Shown in pieces: positions 45,262 through 55,480 of a stretch of DNA of 64,000 bases. The position numbers and the translations under genes were made by a program. This stretch comes from Novakomyces olei (Eukaryota > Ascomycota > Novakomycetes > Novakomycetales > Novakomycetaceae). Within the stretch, counting starts at the first letter, position 1, and each line of letters opens with the position of its first letter. The stretch is from positions 434,001 to 498,000 of the forward strand of contig JADEYG010000009.1 in the NCBI GenBank assembly GCA_016906335.1. The letters run 5' to 3'. A model generated the notes under the pieces. The model saw nothing but the letters and a program-made list of their open reading frames with translations. It was not told where the DNA came from and ran no database searches.

Positions 45262-46501
45262 TGCCGAGCGATTCGCCTACAATTGTCGTGCTCATTTGCC
45301 GGAACACTTCCGGGCGGAGTGGGGTAGCAGGGTTTTCCGCCACCATCCCACTCTTGCCTCCCATGCCTTATTTTGTTTTATTTTATTTTATTTTATTTTA
45401 TTTTATTTTATTATATTTTATTATATTTTATTATAGGGGCAGGTCGCCCGATACATACAATGGCGCACGTATGGCGAGTTTAAAGCCAATTATCTGATTT
45501 GTCGTGTCCCGCACATTGGCAGCGCACATTGACCGGCCGCTCACAAGTAGGGCCCGTACTTTATAACCCGTACTTTGCGTACTTTATACCCCGTACTTTG
45601 CATACTTTATACCCCGTACTTTGCATACTTTATATCCCGTACTTTATATTCCTTGTACGTTATATCTTTTGAACTACCGCGTTTACGGTACCGCGCTATA
45701 CTATAATTAAACGTATAATTTCCCACATTGGGCCCCAAATCTGCACGCGCACGCGCACGCGCATATCGTATTCGGCCACATATGTAATTCAACGCCGTCT
45801 CTCCTTACAGCTGTACGCATTTATTTCCATATTAATCAAGCATATCCAAATGCGTACGTCCATTTTAGCCTCGACTGTCCGTATATCAATTAAGCAGACA
45901 AAATCGTTATATCTATTTCATCTACATATATATGTACCTATATCTATCATATTTCTTATATATCTATATCTAAAGCAAGTCTAGATCTATCTATATCTCC
46001 CATATATCTCTCTGCCATACGTTTATCTCGTTATTTATATCTTCATCTCTCTATATATTTTATCTACCATATATTTATATTTATATATATATCTATATAT
46101 ATATCTATATCTATATATATACCTATATATCTATACCTTTCCACCTTTTATATTACATACGCGCGGTACGCACGTGTTTCGATCCAAGAGCGATCTGCCG
46201 CCCGAGCGAGTCTCGACACCTTTCCTGCCGACGAAACTCGACTCGTTTATACAGTCTGTATTTCATTCATTTATTCCTTTGGATTTATTTTTGATTTTTG
46301 GGGTTATTTCTCGTTCCTTTTCGAAGAGTCTCATTTGCGTATCCGCCAACGCTTGTCTCGAACACGTCCAAATGGCCCATTAACCGCGCTTTTACTCGAA
46401 CCCGTACCCTTCTCTCTCCATTTTATCGGGTTTCTTTTACGATTATCTGACTGCGGCTGTATCGGCCGGCCCGTTCCCGTCGCGTACTTTGGCAGAGCGA
46501 A
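45262..46501. other. Intergenic, AT-repeat rich
   Basis: Divergent promoter region of about 1.2 kb. (TTTTA)n at 45367-45435, a CCGTACTTTRYATACTTTATA repeat (about 45550-45655), and ATATCT/ATATAT stretches (45890-46140). No gene seen. Confidence 0.65.
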
Positions 46502-47524
46502 ATGGCTTCGGTTGTGGGTACTGTGCCGGATATGCCAATGTCCGACACGCATTCGCGTGTCATGGCTCAGTCGCGTGGACGGCAGTTCCGTGCGGGATCT
46601 TTGAGCGGACAAGACAATGTAGAAAAACCCGGGATTGCCGATAGCCGGCGCGGGACACGGAAAGCAGAGCACGTGAAACGAGGAGGCAAGAATCCCGTTA
46701 AACCAGCGATGGGAATAGAAGATGGAGTCGGTGTGCTGATATCGCCTTCGGGAGCAAAGGAGCCTGTTGCCAGACAAGCTGCGGATATGGACGTGGACCC
46801 GTTTGACCTGGAAAGCCGATTGGATGAAGACGAGGAAGAGGAGGAAGAAGAAGAAGAAGAAGAAGACGAGGAGGAGGCTAACCCTGATTCTTCAAGCACT
46901 GACGAAGAAGACTGGGAATCGATCGGCCCTCAGGCGCTACAGAGCTGCTCTACCTCCTTCTCAGTAGAAGCCTCACCTTCGTCCTTTGGAAGGCAGCCCC
47001 GGCTCTCCTTCTCTGCCCAGTCGACTGTGTCTCCTCGTCCAGGGCTGGGCTCTTCGCCACTACGGCCGATCCACTCTTCCTCTTTCAAGTCTTCAACGTT
47101 TGGCAGAGCACATGCTCATGCTTTTTCTTCGCCAGTGCTTGGCGCTTCTTCGCCTCACTCTTCGTCTCCAGCGGGGAACGGCATATCCTTCCCAAAGCAC
47201 CGAGTCGGCAGCAGTTCTGCTCGATCTCCCTTGCTCAAGGCTTCAACAGCAGGCCCGTTGTCTGAGCCAGTGAGCCCGCTGATTGGTCCAAGCGTTGCTG
47301 TCGGTGGGAGAGGAATTGCTCCCAAGATGCGACGAAAAAGCTCTACTACTGGACGGGTCTCTGCACTTAGTAGAGGCCTGGCGTCACTCGGGACTGGGGA
47401 TACTTCTGGCAATGGGACCGGTGTTTATAATAACAGGAAGCCGAGCATTGCCCGTACGGGGAGTGGTAAAGCGGATGATAGTGCAGCAGCCGCAGAGGCG
47501 ATGCTGATGCTTAGTGGCAAGTAG
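46502..47524 (+). CDS. Acidic, Ser-rich protein of unknown function
   Basis: Single exon, 340 residues. The N-terminus is basic/polar, followed by an acidic run of Glu/Asp (about 108-125, encoded by GAA/GAG repeats). A Ser/Pro-rich disordered region follows, with many SP and SSP sites that would suit CDK or MAPK phosphorylation. Basic patches such as KMRRKSS occur near 280. The C-terminus ends DDSAAAAEAMLMLSGK. A short helix AAxAMLML close to the end of a Ser/Pro-rich protein is reminiscent of the co-repressor motif in Whi5/Nrm1-type G1/S regulators, but this is only a suggestion. Coding status rests on frame length and composition. Confidence 0.65.
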   Translation: MASVVGTVPDMPMSDTHSRVMAQSRGRQFRAGSLSGQDNVEKPGIADSRRGTRKAEHVKRGGKNPVKPAMGIEDGVGVLISPSGAKEPVARQAADMDVDPFDLESRLDEDEEEEEEEEEEEDEEEANPDSSSTDEEDWESIGPQALQSCSTSFSVEASPSSFGRQPRLSFSAQSTVSPRPGLGSSPLRPIHSSSFKSSTFGRAHAHAFSSPVLGASSPHSSSPAGNGISFPKHRVGSSSARSPLLKASTAGPLSEPVSPLIGPSVAVGGRGIAPKMRRKSSTTGRVSALSRGLASLGTGDTSGNGTGVYNNRKPSIARTGSGKADDSAAAAEAMLMLSGK

Positions 47525-48123
47525 CGGGGACACGCCTTCCGCACCCGCCTATTGTTTATACTGTTTTTTAAGCTTTTGTCTTGTTATTCTTCATATATTA
47601 TAATATTAATTCGTATGTTGACTGTATTTTTGACACCTTGTAAACGCTATAGTCGAAATTATAGGCTGTGTGCAGATCAGACAGCCGCTAAAGCCTGGCA
47701 AATTAGAACAAAACCTGGTTGGAGGGGACCGTGCCGTCTGCGCTTGCGTTCGATGGACTTTGCAGAGTGTTCAGATTTTACAAGATATTCCGTATTGTCT
47801 ATTACACTCGGACAGAGCTAGTGACTCTTATATTAGCCTCTCTGCGTTTGATTCTAGCTTTGATTTGAGGTGAAACTAGTTTAGTTTAATTTACGACTAG
47901 TTGTCTATTTGGCTCTATTCAAGAACTGTTTAGCTGTAAATCTTGGTAAATTTAGGGGTTCCCTAAATATTGGTTTCATACAATCTACTGAATAATAAAA
48001 ATATCATTAAAACAATATACGCACCCAGCAGCCGGAAAGAAGACACAAACTCGAATTCTTTCTGCAATTCTAGTTAGCGTACAGCCAAAGACTCGACTGG
48101 CTTTGAGCGCTAACAGACTCGCT
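47525..48123. other. Intergenic, convergent
   Basis: AT-rich 3' spacer. No coding signal. Confidence 0.65.
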
Positions 48124-49128
48124 TTATTTCGAAAGATAAGTTCGATAGTCTGTGTGTGAAAGATCAATAGCAATCTTTGTGTACTCGTCCAAATCTTCCT
48201 CCGGCAAACCCAAAGCCTTATTGGCCAATTTGCTCCTGAAATCGCCACAACCAACAGGGTAAAACACGCGAGCATAAAGCAATTTGCCAAAGCCCTGCCG
48301 ATTACCCGCCTCCAATTCCTTTTTCCCTTCCAAGTAACGTTCCTTGGAGCTCTGATGCTCGATTTTCCAGTCTGCTTCCTTTGTTCCAGTGACCCGTAAT
48401 ATAGAATCAAGCATATCTCTCTGGCTTATGAAAAAGCTCGAGATGTACACATACTTGTCGCTAAATTGATCAAGAGTCAGTGCGGGCTTCCCTCCTATTT
48501 TATGTATAGGAAAACTGAGCAATTTAGCCACAGCTCTCCCGCACTGAGGCCAAGTAGAAACGTTTATTTTCGTATTGCCGTCATCGTAAAAAGTTGCTTC
48601 ACGATTGGCCACATCAAATCCAAAAGAAAACTTGAAATTTGTGAGACTATGCTCATACCAGAAGCTGCAGGCAAGACCGATCCAGTGAATATTTCCTTTA
48701 CTCTCAATGTACGCTCGAACTCGAGCTTCACCGGGTCCAAGGAGAATATCATTCATCATTTCTGTCTGATCGGGATCTGAGCCATAAGAATTCGGCATTA
48801 TCCATCGCACTCCTGCCTCCGAAGCAGCATCCACCAGTTTGATCTGTGTATCTGGCGGAGCGTATACTGAAAGAGTTATTATAAGCATATCCTGACCTTT
48901 TAAAGCTCTGACAAGCGTGGCCTGGTCGCTATAGTCGACCTTGGCCACCAATGCGCCTTCTGGTACAGAGTTCGTCGAGTCTTGTCGAGTAACAGCTGTG
49001 ACTTTGTGCTGTCCTGTTTGCAAAAGGGATTCCGTGATTGCTTTTCCGATATGGCCACCGGCGCCGACTATTGCAATATTGGCGACATAGTTGCCCTGCG
49101 CAAGAGGGGACTGGTTGTGCTGAGCCAT
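48124..49128 (-). CDS. NmrA-like / isoflavone-reductase-like NAD(P)-dependent protein
   Basis: Atypical short-chain dehydrogenase of the NmrA/PCBER (CipA-like) group; either an NAD(P)H-dependent reductase of aromatic compounds or a redox sensor. Single exon, 334 residues. The Rossmann nucleotide-binding loop IAIVGAGGHIGKAITESLL (about 18-36) has the GAGGxIG form. VTAVTRQDS follows, then VDYSDQATLVRALKGQDMLI, and VRWIMPNSYGSDPDQ in the family's active-site loop, where SDR tyrosines are not strictly kept. The rest is a substrate-binding lobe. Two palindromes sit in its promoter about 95-160 bp upstream of the ATG, so inducible control is likely. The substrate cannot be read. Confidence 0.88.
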   Translation of the reverse strand: MAQHNQSPLAQGNYVANIAIVGAGGHIGKAITESLLQTGQHKVTAVTRQDSTNSVPEGALVAKVDYSDQATLVRALKGQDMLIITLSVYAPPDTQIKLVDAASEAGVRWIMPNSYGSDPDQTEMMNDILLGPGEARVRAYIESKGNIHWIGLACSFWYEHSLTNFKFSFGFDVANREATFYDDGNTKINVSTWPQCGRAVAKLLSFPIHKIGGKPALTLDQFSDKYVYISSFFISQRDMLDSILRVTGTKEADWKIEHQSSKERYLEGKKELEAGNRQGFGKLLYARVFYPVGCGDFRSKLANKALGLPEEDLDEYTKIAIDLSHTDYRTYLSK

Positions 49129-49223
49129 TGGATTGGTGAGTGCTGATTAAAGGCGAATGTGGATATATACCTGGCAGATGTGAGCGGCGCGTGCTATTTA
49201 TAGAGTGCCTTGCTCGGCGTTAG

Positions 49224-49242
49224 TTTAACTCCGGTAGTTAAA
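49224..49242. promoter_or_regulatory. Inverted repeat TTTAACT-n5-AGTTAAA
   Basis: Perfect 7-bp arms around CCGGT, 96 bp upstream of the NmrA-type gene's ATG. Suitable for a dimeric DNA-binding protein. Function inferred from position and symmetry only. Confidence 0.5.
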
Positions 49243-49263
49243 GCCGTGGACGGAGCTTACTCA

Positions 49264-49286
49264 CTTAACGCCGTCACGGCGTTAAG
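49264..49286. promoter_or_regulatory. Inverted repeat CTTAACGCCG-n3-CGGCGTTAAG
   Basis: Perfect 10-bp arms separated by TCA, 136 bp upstream of the ATG. The half-site CGGCGTTAA recurs further upstream (about 49456 and 49479, there without a partner). CGG triplets are typical contacts of zinc-cluster dimers. Confidence 0.6.
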
Positions 49287-50353
49287 AATCGGGCCATCCT
49301 GCCCACACAGACGAGCCGCGGACGGTCCATTTGCCAAATGATGCCGCTGGCATTGCTGTCGCTGACGACGTTTGGTGCACACCTTGCCGGTGCATCTGGC
49401 TAAGCGTGTATCTATGGACTCGGCATAGTAATCTCGCGTTATTAGTGAACCGGCGTAAATCTCGCGGCGTTAAGTATCTACGGCGTTAATAATCTACGGT
49501 ATTAACAATCTATAGCGTAAGTACTACGGAGCTGATTACTTGGTACTATACAGTAAATTAAAACGCGGGATAGCCAGAATAACAACAAGATATATACGTA
49601 CATGCATACAAGATATTAATTTTATTTTTTCTAATGATAATTCATTTCGTTCTTCGAGGTACAATATTTATATTATATTATTATTTGTAAATTTAAAATT
49701 AGATTTATAAATAATGATATATGTATAATAAAAATTATATATATAATTAAAATATTTTTTATTAATTAAAACATAATAAAATACTAAATCTACAATTATT
49801 CACTTTTTTTCTATAAAAGGCGGCTCAAAACATGAATGCGAGTCAAGACTATGGACAAGTCAAACGGCTGGCAGTATTAGCAAACGCGTTCAAGTACAAT
49901 CTTTATTCACGGAAATGCGGAAATTCGAATTCCCCTGAGCGGATTCGTGCTAAATATTTCCAAAAGCACTGTAATGTACTTTTGACCTGTAATGCATTCC
50001 GTAGCCTATACACTATGACGATTGTATATGATTGTCTGAGGATAGGAAGGACCTATAAATAAGTAAAAAATAAATAAATAAATAAATAAAGAATAAATAT
50101 ATATATAAAAAATAAAGAATAAACGGCTACGTCCATACAAACATCATCATGTCATTGCTGGTGTCGTAACGAGGAGCGGCAAATACAACGAGCGTGGGAC
50201 GGAGACGCGACCAAAAGACGTAAATACGATCGTGTAGATTGTATCGGCATTGTCTTTGCTTTACTCTTTCAAATTGATCCTCAATTTGTCTCTTATTTCG
50301 CCACGCGGACGTACGCTTTATATCATTTCGCGATTCTCAGAGTCAGTGCCGCA

Positions 50354-50723
50354 ATGTACTCCGTTCTTGGAGCCGCAGAAACGTGGATATGCAGAATTTC
50401 GGTACGTGCGTCGTCCTTGACAGCTACTAAATGCACTTTAGCTTCTAGCGGCAATTGTTATTATACTTCCCACGCTGATCACGATTATGCTTGACGTTTG
50501 CTTATGGCTGTTTCGGCAGACTGAGAGTTCTGCAAAGAAAACTCACGCTCGATTTCGCAAAGCAAGCTCTAGCAATCCGAATTTGCAAAAGATCTTATCG
50601 TTCAATAAACGTGCTGCAGATCCACCAAGGCCAAGCAGCGAACCGCAATCGTCATCGACCTCTGCTTCTTTTTCTTTAACGCAAGCAACAGACACAGCGT
50701 CAGAAGAAGCAGTGGCGAATTAA
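50354..50723 (+). CDS. Small single-pass membrane protein, spliced
   Basis: Not recognised. Exon 1 50354-50401 (MYSVLGAAETWICRIS) and exon 2 50442-50723, with a 40-nt intron (GTACGT donor, CTAAATGCACTTTAG acceptor), give 109 residues. The join creates a hydrophobic segment, LLAAIVIILPTLITIMLDVC (about 17-36), followed by a basic stretch (KKTHARFRK) and a Ser/Pro-rich tail. The topology suggests a small membrane protein with its tail in the cytosol. Splice consensus is excellent and phase is kept. It ends convergently with ETF-beta. Confidence 0.6.
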
Positions 50724-51128
50724 TAGGGTGCATTTTGGGCTATTTTTTGTTTTGCTAATCTTTGTCAGTCCCAATATTTTATCTGCTTTTATCCTTTTTG
50801 CACTTCCGGACCTGCGTCTTTTGCCTGTCTTCACTGGTTTGCTCCTCGGTGGCCAAAACGGCGTCGCAATGTTGTTTAAAATAAAATTACGGGTGGAAGC
50901 TTTAAGGGGACTGCGACAAGTCTTGATTGCCACATCCGTTCAAGCAGTTTGTGTATAATCGTCTACCAGTCAGTTATGATTGTCTACCACTATGTGCAAT
51001 AACTGTCTATACCAGACTTTTATTTAAAACTTGTGCACAAAGAGCTTCCTGCCCGTTAATTTATACCCATGCGATAATGATACTACAGCCAAAAGCTCTA
51101 ATCTTGATAGCAGTAAAGACCAAGTCAA
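50724..51128. other. Intergenic, convergent
   Basis: 3' spacer of about 400 bp without recognisable features. Confidence 0.6.
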
Positions 51129-51968
51129 TTAAAGCGCACCAAGCTCCTTCAGCTTGGATACGAGCTCCGATACATTTTCGACTTTGTGCCCGCCCTTGCG
51201 TGCTGGAGGCTCTTCCACTTTCAAAGTCTCCAAGCGCGGTTTTATGTCTACATCAAACTCTGCAAGCTCCTTTGTCGCAAGCGGCTTCTTCTTGGCCTTC
51301 ATAATCGATGCCAGCGCCAGATAGCGAGGCTTATTAAGCCTCAAGTCTGTCGTAATAACAATGGGTAAATCTGCCTCCACCGTATCCGTTCCCCCATCGA
51401 TTTCTCGGTCCACTACTACCTTGTCGCCAGAGAAAGTAATCTTGCTGGCACAAGTCGCCTGTGGCCAGTCCAACAGACCAGCGAGCATTTGACCCGTTTG
51501 ATGGCAATCGTCGTCAATGCTCTGCTTCCCAAGAATTACGAGGTTTACCTTTTCCTCCTCAACGACTTTTTTGAAAATTTTAGCTATGGCCAAAGGCTCA
51601 ATAGTCGCATTGTCTGCCGTCTGTACCAAGATCGATCTGTCGGCTCCCATCGCTAACGCATTTCGTAAGATATCCCCAGATTTTTTGGGTCCACATGAAA
51701 CGGCCAAAATATCTTCAACACGATCCTTATCGTGCTCGCGCATTTTGACTGCTTCCTCCATAGCGATCTCGCAAAACGGATTCATCTGTAACATTAGACG
51801 GCGGCCGCTTCATGACGAAACAATGGTGTATGGAAATAATGGCAATTACTGGCTTACACTCATTTTTTGGCCCGTCAAATCAAAACCTGTATTTTGCTTG
51901 TTGATCCGGGGTTTTAACGCATAGTCAAGAACGCGCTTAACGCCGACGAGCGCTCGTACTTTAGACAT
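51129..51968 (-). CDS. CIR1: Electron transfer flavoprotein beta subunit
   Basis: Beta subunit of mitochondrial ETF, which with ETF-alpha passes electrons from acyl-CoA and other dehydrogenases to ETF-ubiquinone oxidoreductase. Exons 51968-51858 and 51785-51129 give 255 residues. Exon 1 carries VRALVGVKRVLDYALKPRIN; the intron falls inside the invariant block GQKMS-MNPFCEIAMEEAV. Later signature parts are LAVSCGPKKSGDILRNALAM, NLVILGKQSIDDDCHQTGQM, and TTDLRLNKPRYLALASIMKA. No cleavable presequence is apparent, normal for this subunit. The start ATG precedes SKVRALVGVKR as in fungal homologues. Confidence 0.96.
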
Positions 51969-52375
51969 TGGCACTCACTGCCTTTTCTTGCCGCGGTGTC
52001 AAACGGCAATACGCATATAAATGTGGAATACAAGTTTTGTTCAATATTTGATTATATTTATTATTATTATATTTATTCTTATATTTATTATTATTATATT
52101 TATTCTTATATTTATTATTATTATATTTATTCTTATATTTATTATTATTATATTTATTCTTATATTTATTATTATTATATATATTATTATGTTTTAGTAA
52201 AATACGAAAAGTATAGTGTCTTATAATAATAGAGGTAGCATAAAATACAGATTGTATTGTTACAATTAAAGTACAATTTTATTGTGAAGCAGTTCCTTTA
52301 TTTGCATTTGAAAATAATGCTTCCGTAATGTAGCAATAAATGTGATGTTTATCTACGGACTGCGTTTTTCTCGCT
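51969..52375. other. Intergenic with 24-bp AT repeat
   Basis: 5' flank of ETF-beta and 3' flank of APN1, both minus strand. Includes the TTATTATTATATTTATTC array. Confidence 0.7.
52048..52190. repeat. 24-bp AT-only minisatellite
   Basis: About five copies of a unit reading TTTATTATTATATTTATTCT plus TATA, slightly degraded at the right edge. Confidence 0.9.
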
Positions 52376-53647
52376 CTATTTCTCTACGCTTTTCCGTTTT
52401 TTGCTCGCCTTTTCGCGTTTACGCTCGGCTGCTTTTAATTGCGCTTCACGATCAGTCTTTCCGAGTGCTTGCAGCTCTTTTGCCCTTTCAAGAACAAAAG
52501 CATCATCTTTACTCCTCCCTACTAAATCTCTCAGCAGTGTAATTTCATCCGTCCAAATTTGAGGATCTTCTGCTGGCGTTTCCAGCACCATTGGCAATTG
52601 CTCGTTCCGCTTATCGTTCACGACGAGACGAAAAGCCTCAAGGCCCAAGTAGCCGCGGCCTATAAAAGCATGCAAGTCTCTATTCTCACCCAATTGAGCT
52701 CGAGAGTCGTTCAGATGCCAGGCCGCAAGGTACTCTGAACCCACAATACGGTCAAACTCGCCCATGGTATTTTGGTAGGAGGCTGCATCACGTAAATCGT
52801 AGCCTGCAGCAAATAAATGGCACGTATCAAGGCAAACGCCAATACGAGAACGATCTTCAACCTTATCAATAATGCTCGCTAAATGCTCAAACTTCCCGCC
52901 AATAATAGCGCCTTGTCCCGCCATATTTTCCACCAATATTCTCACAAATTTCGTTTCCGCAATTGCTTGATTTAGTCGGCGAGCAATATTACTGATCCCC
53001 TCTTCTGCATCGGCGCACGAGGAATAAGAACCAGGGTGGAAATTGAACATGCCAATCCCTAAACTTTCTGCCCTGTGCAAATCGTCCACAAAAGCATCAT
53101 AAGCCTGGTCGTTCTTGGCCTTATCGGCCTGAGCCAAATTAACGAGATAGCTCCCATGCGGCAGAACTTGATGCCGCGCAGAAAAGTTTTCGCTAGCACA
53201 CGATTCATGCCACCGTTCGACCTGCTCTTTGGCCATTGGCGGCGATGACCAACGTCTTTGATTCTTTAGGAAAAGTGCAAAGGCATTGGCTCCTAATTGC
53301 CGAGCATTCACGATTGCATTCGCAGGCCCACCTGCTGCCGAAACGTGTGCTCCAATAAGCAAGCGCGGCATTTCTGATTTATCAGAGTCCAGCTGATCTT
53401 TGGACTCTGATTTTGTATCCAACTGCTCTGGTCTCGCGTCTTGTTTCGCCTCTGTCTCTTCTCCGTTTGCGTCTTTCGCTTTTATTACGCCGTTCGTTTT
53501 AGCACCTCCGTTTGCTTGATTAGACTCACGCGTACTTGGCTGTGCGGGGGTTTCTGCGCTATTGTTTTCCTGTTTTCTGGGTTCCTCTTTTGTCTCCACG
53601 TCGGCCTCTTTTGTTTCGGATTTAGTCCGATGACGTTTTCGCGGCAT
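52376..53647 (-). CDS. APN1: AP endonuclease Apn1 (endonuclease IV family)
   Basis: Base-excision-repair enzyme that cuts DNA 5' of abasic sites and trims 3' blocks; nuclear and mitochondrial in yeast. Single exon, 423 residues from MPRKRHRTKS; an in-frame non-ATG codon three codons earlier is not used. An unusual N-terminal extension of about 90 residues is very charged (Lys/Glu/Asp). The endonuclease IV TIM barrel follows (about 97-390) with LLIGAHVSAAGG, LFLKNQRRW, VLPHGSYLVNLA, GMFNFHPGS, ILVENMAGQG, GVCLDTCHLFAAGYDLR, AAWHLNDSRAQLGENRDLHA and VLETPAED. These include the His, Glu and Asp ligands of the three zinc ions. A basic tail (KKRKSVEK) may be nuclear localisation. Confidence 0.96.
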   Translation of the reverse strand: MPRKRHRTKSETKEADVETKEEPRKQENNSAETPAQPSTRESNQANGGAKTNGVIKAKDANGEETEAKQDARPEQLDTKSESKDQLDSDKSEMPRLLIGAHVSAAGGPANAIVNARQLGANAFALFLKNQRRWSSPPMAKEQVERWHESCASENFSARHQVLPHGSYLVNLAQADKAKNDQAYDAFVDDLHRAESLGIGMFNFHPGSYSSCADAEEGISNIARRLNQAIAETKFVRILVENMAGQGAIIGGKFEHLASIIDKVEDRSRIGVCLDTCHLFAAGYDLRDAASYQNTMGEFDRIVGSEYLAAWHLNDSRAQLGENRDLHAFIGRGYLGLEAFRLVVNDKRNEQLPMVLETPAEDPQIWTDEITLLRDLVGRSKDDAFVLERAKELQALGKTDREAQLKAAERKREKASKKRKSVEK

Positions 53648-54193
53648 TCTTTTCAATTGACTCGGACTTTTAACTTTTCAATTGCTTTATATCTGCGTAA
53701 TGTGCACAAGCAGCTTTAACTCCATCAAATGTCCGACTGCATTGAGCCGCTAAATGGTTTGATTACGTATGGTTTACTCTGTTTAGCGCGCGATAATGAC
53801 GGTCTTTTTTGGATCCCGATAAGATTATCTGAACAGTTTTTATTTAGTATTCATTTTCAGCGTTTTAATCCACTCGAATTTTATTATTACTCCTATTGAT
53901 TTATTGATTAATTAATTAATTAACTAATTTATTTATTTATTATCCTCGACTATCACGCGTAAAGGCCGAGCAGAAATACTGCTTGACGTTTAGTACAAGC
54001 AATACGAACTGTGTCTGCTATAGCAACACGTCCACAGACGAATCCTTTTAAGAAATAATTACTGCCACTATTGCATAATAAAAGCGATAGGATGAGTCAG
54101 GGTAGGGCAGGGTGACTGCTATAAAGTAAACCAGCAAGAGACTATACACAACAACGACAACAGTGTACATTATACACACTACACATTTCAATC
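53648..54193. promoter_or_regulatory. Divergent promoter region APN1/RPL6
   Basis: A 546-bp spacer. A TTAATTAA run and a few TTTA units lie at 53905-53942. No specific ribosomal-protein promoter box was identified. Confidence 0.5.
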
Positions 54194-54798
54194 ATGAAGT
54201 ATCCCGCCGCGTCCGCTCCTGCTCTTAAGAAGGCGCGCAAGGCACAGCGCCCGGCCAAGCTGCGGTCATCGGTAAGAATTGCAAATTATGCTTTTCGGGG
54301 GTTTTGATTATTCTCCCATCTTCTATTTTGAGGATTACAAGTCTAACAATTGAACAGCTGGTACCGGGAGCCGTTCTCATCTTGCTGGCCGGCCGATTCC
54401 GTGGAAAGCGCGTAGTACTGCTCAAGGTTTTGGAGAGCGGACTGTTGCTGGTTTCAGGCCCATTCAAGGTGAATGGTGTGCCTTTGCGCCGTGTCAACCA
54501 CAAATACGTGATCGCCACGTCCACACGTGTTTCGCTACCGGACTCGCTTTCATTGGACAAGTTTGACAGCGCCTATTTCGCACGGGAAAAGTCAGAGAAG
54601 GCTCGCAAGGGCGAGGCCGACTTTTTCCAGGATGACAAGCCGGTAAAGAAAACGGTGGCAGAGTCTCGCATTGCCGATCAAAAGCAGGTTGACTCGGAAC
54701 TGCTCAAGGCCATCAAGCAGGTCACGGGTCTCAAGGAGTACCTGGCCGCCTCCTTCTCTCTCAGCAAGGGCGACCGCCCGCATCTCATGAAGTTTTAG
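54194..54798 (+). CDS. RPL6: 60S ribosomal protein eL6
   Basis: Structural protein of the cytosolic large ribosomal subunit. Exons 54194-54271 and 54358-54798 give 172 residues, the usual length of fungal eL6. Exon 1 is the basic tail [20 protein letters not shown]; exon 2 opens [20 protein letters not shown], the KOW-type fold of the family. [20 protein letters not shown] and [10 protein letters not shown] follow. The 86-nt intron has CTAACAATTGAACAG at its end, and an intron near the start is common in ribosomal-protein genes. CTG encodes the conserved Leu of LLAGR. Confidence 0.97.
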
Positions 54799-55480
54799 GA
54801 CTTTTACCATCATTTTGACAGCGAAATGTAGGTTCAAGTAGGGATTTTCACATGTCACATTTACGCTTGTACCGTATATATAAATATATCCTGCAGGATG
54901 CGTGTATCATGATACGGTAGATTATACATAATTTCAATGCTTGTAATCGTACCGTCTGCAGCACTCGCATGCTCAGACTCCCATCGAAGGCGTCAATCTT
55001 GTTTCCAATATTGCCATACCCTTATCCTTTTTCATACATTTTCATATCCATATTCACTTTTATATACATATACATATACATATGGCACAGTCGATCATCA
55101 AGACCATTATAGGCGGACGGGCCCCGTGGGTCAATTTAATATTGGCAATTACATATATTAATCCTTGACAGAAAAAAACCGCAAATATGAGGCCCATACG
55201 TAAGGAGACCGACCATGTTTGCCTGTTGCGCTCTATATACGAAGGCAGTCGGACATTTCCGACAGGCGTATTATATAACGTATATTATATAGACGTAGAG
55301 TACGTATTATAGTATATTATTGTACCAAGTACTATTATACTATTATACTATTATACTATTATAGTACTATTATACTATAGTACTATTATACTATTATACT
55401 ATTATACTATTATACTATATATAGTACTATAGTATTATAGTACTTTTGCCTACTGCCTATTGCCAATCTGACGGTGGAGA
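54799..55480. other. Intergenic with TACTATTATAC repeats
   Basis: Upstream region of the aminotransferase gene. An AT-rich TATTATACTAT array (55310-55440) stops about 40 bp before its ATG. No gene seen. Confidence 0.65.
55325..55440. repeat. TATTATACTAT array
   Basis: Irregular AT-only repeat capable of self-pairing, directly upstream of the aminotransferase ATG. Confidence 0.85.

Larger units (their letters stand above)
49129..50353. other. Intergenic, divergent
   Basis: Promoter of the NmrA-type gene on the left (with palindromes and ACGGCGTTAA words to about 49490), then an extremely AT-rich part (49590-49810). No gene seen; short frames around 49832-50062 have no recognisable content. 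Confidence 0.6.

Noticed and set aside
48564-48780. Opposite-strand frames inside the NmrA-type gene
   Set aside because: Shadows of the coding strand.
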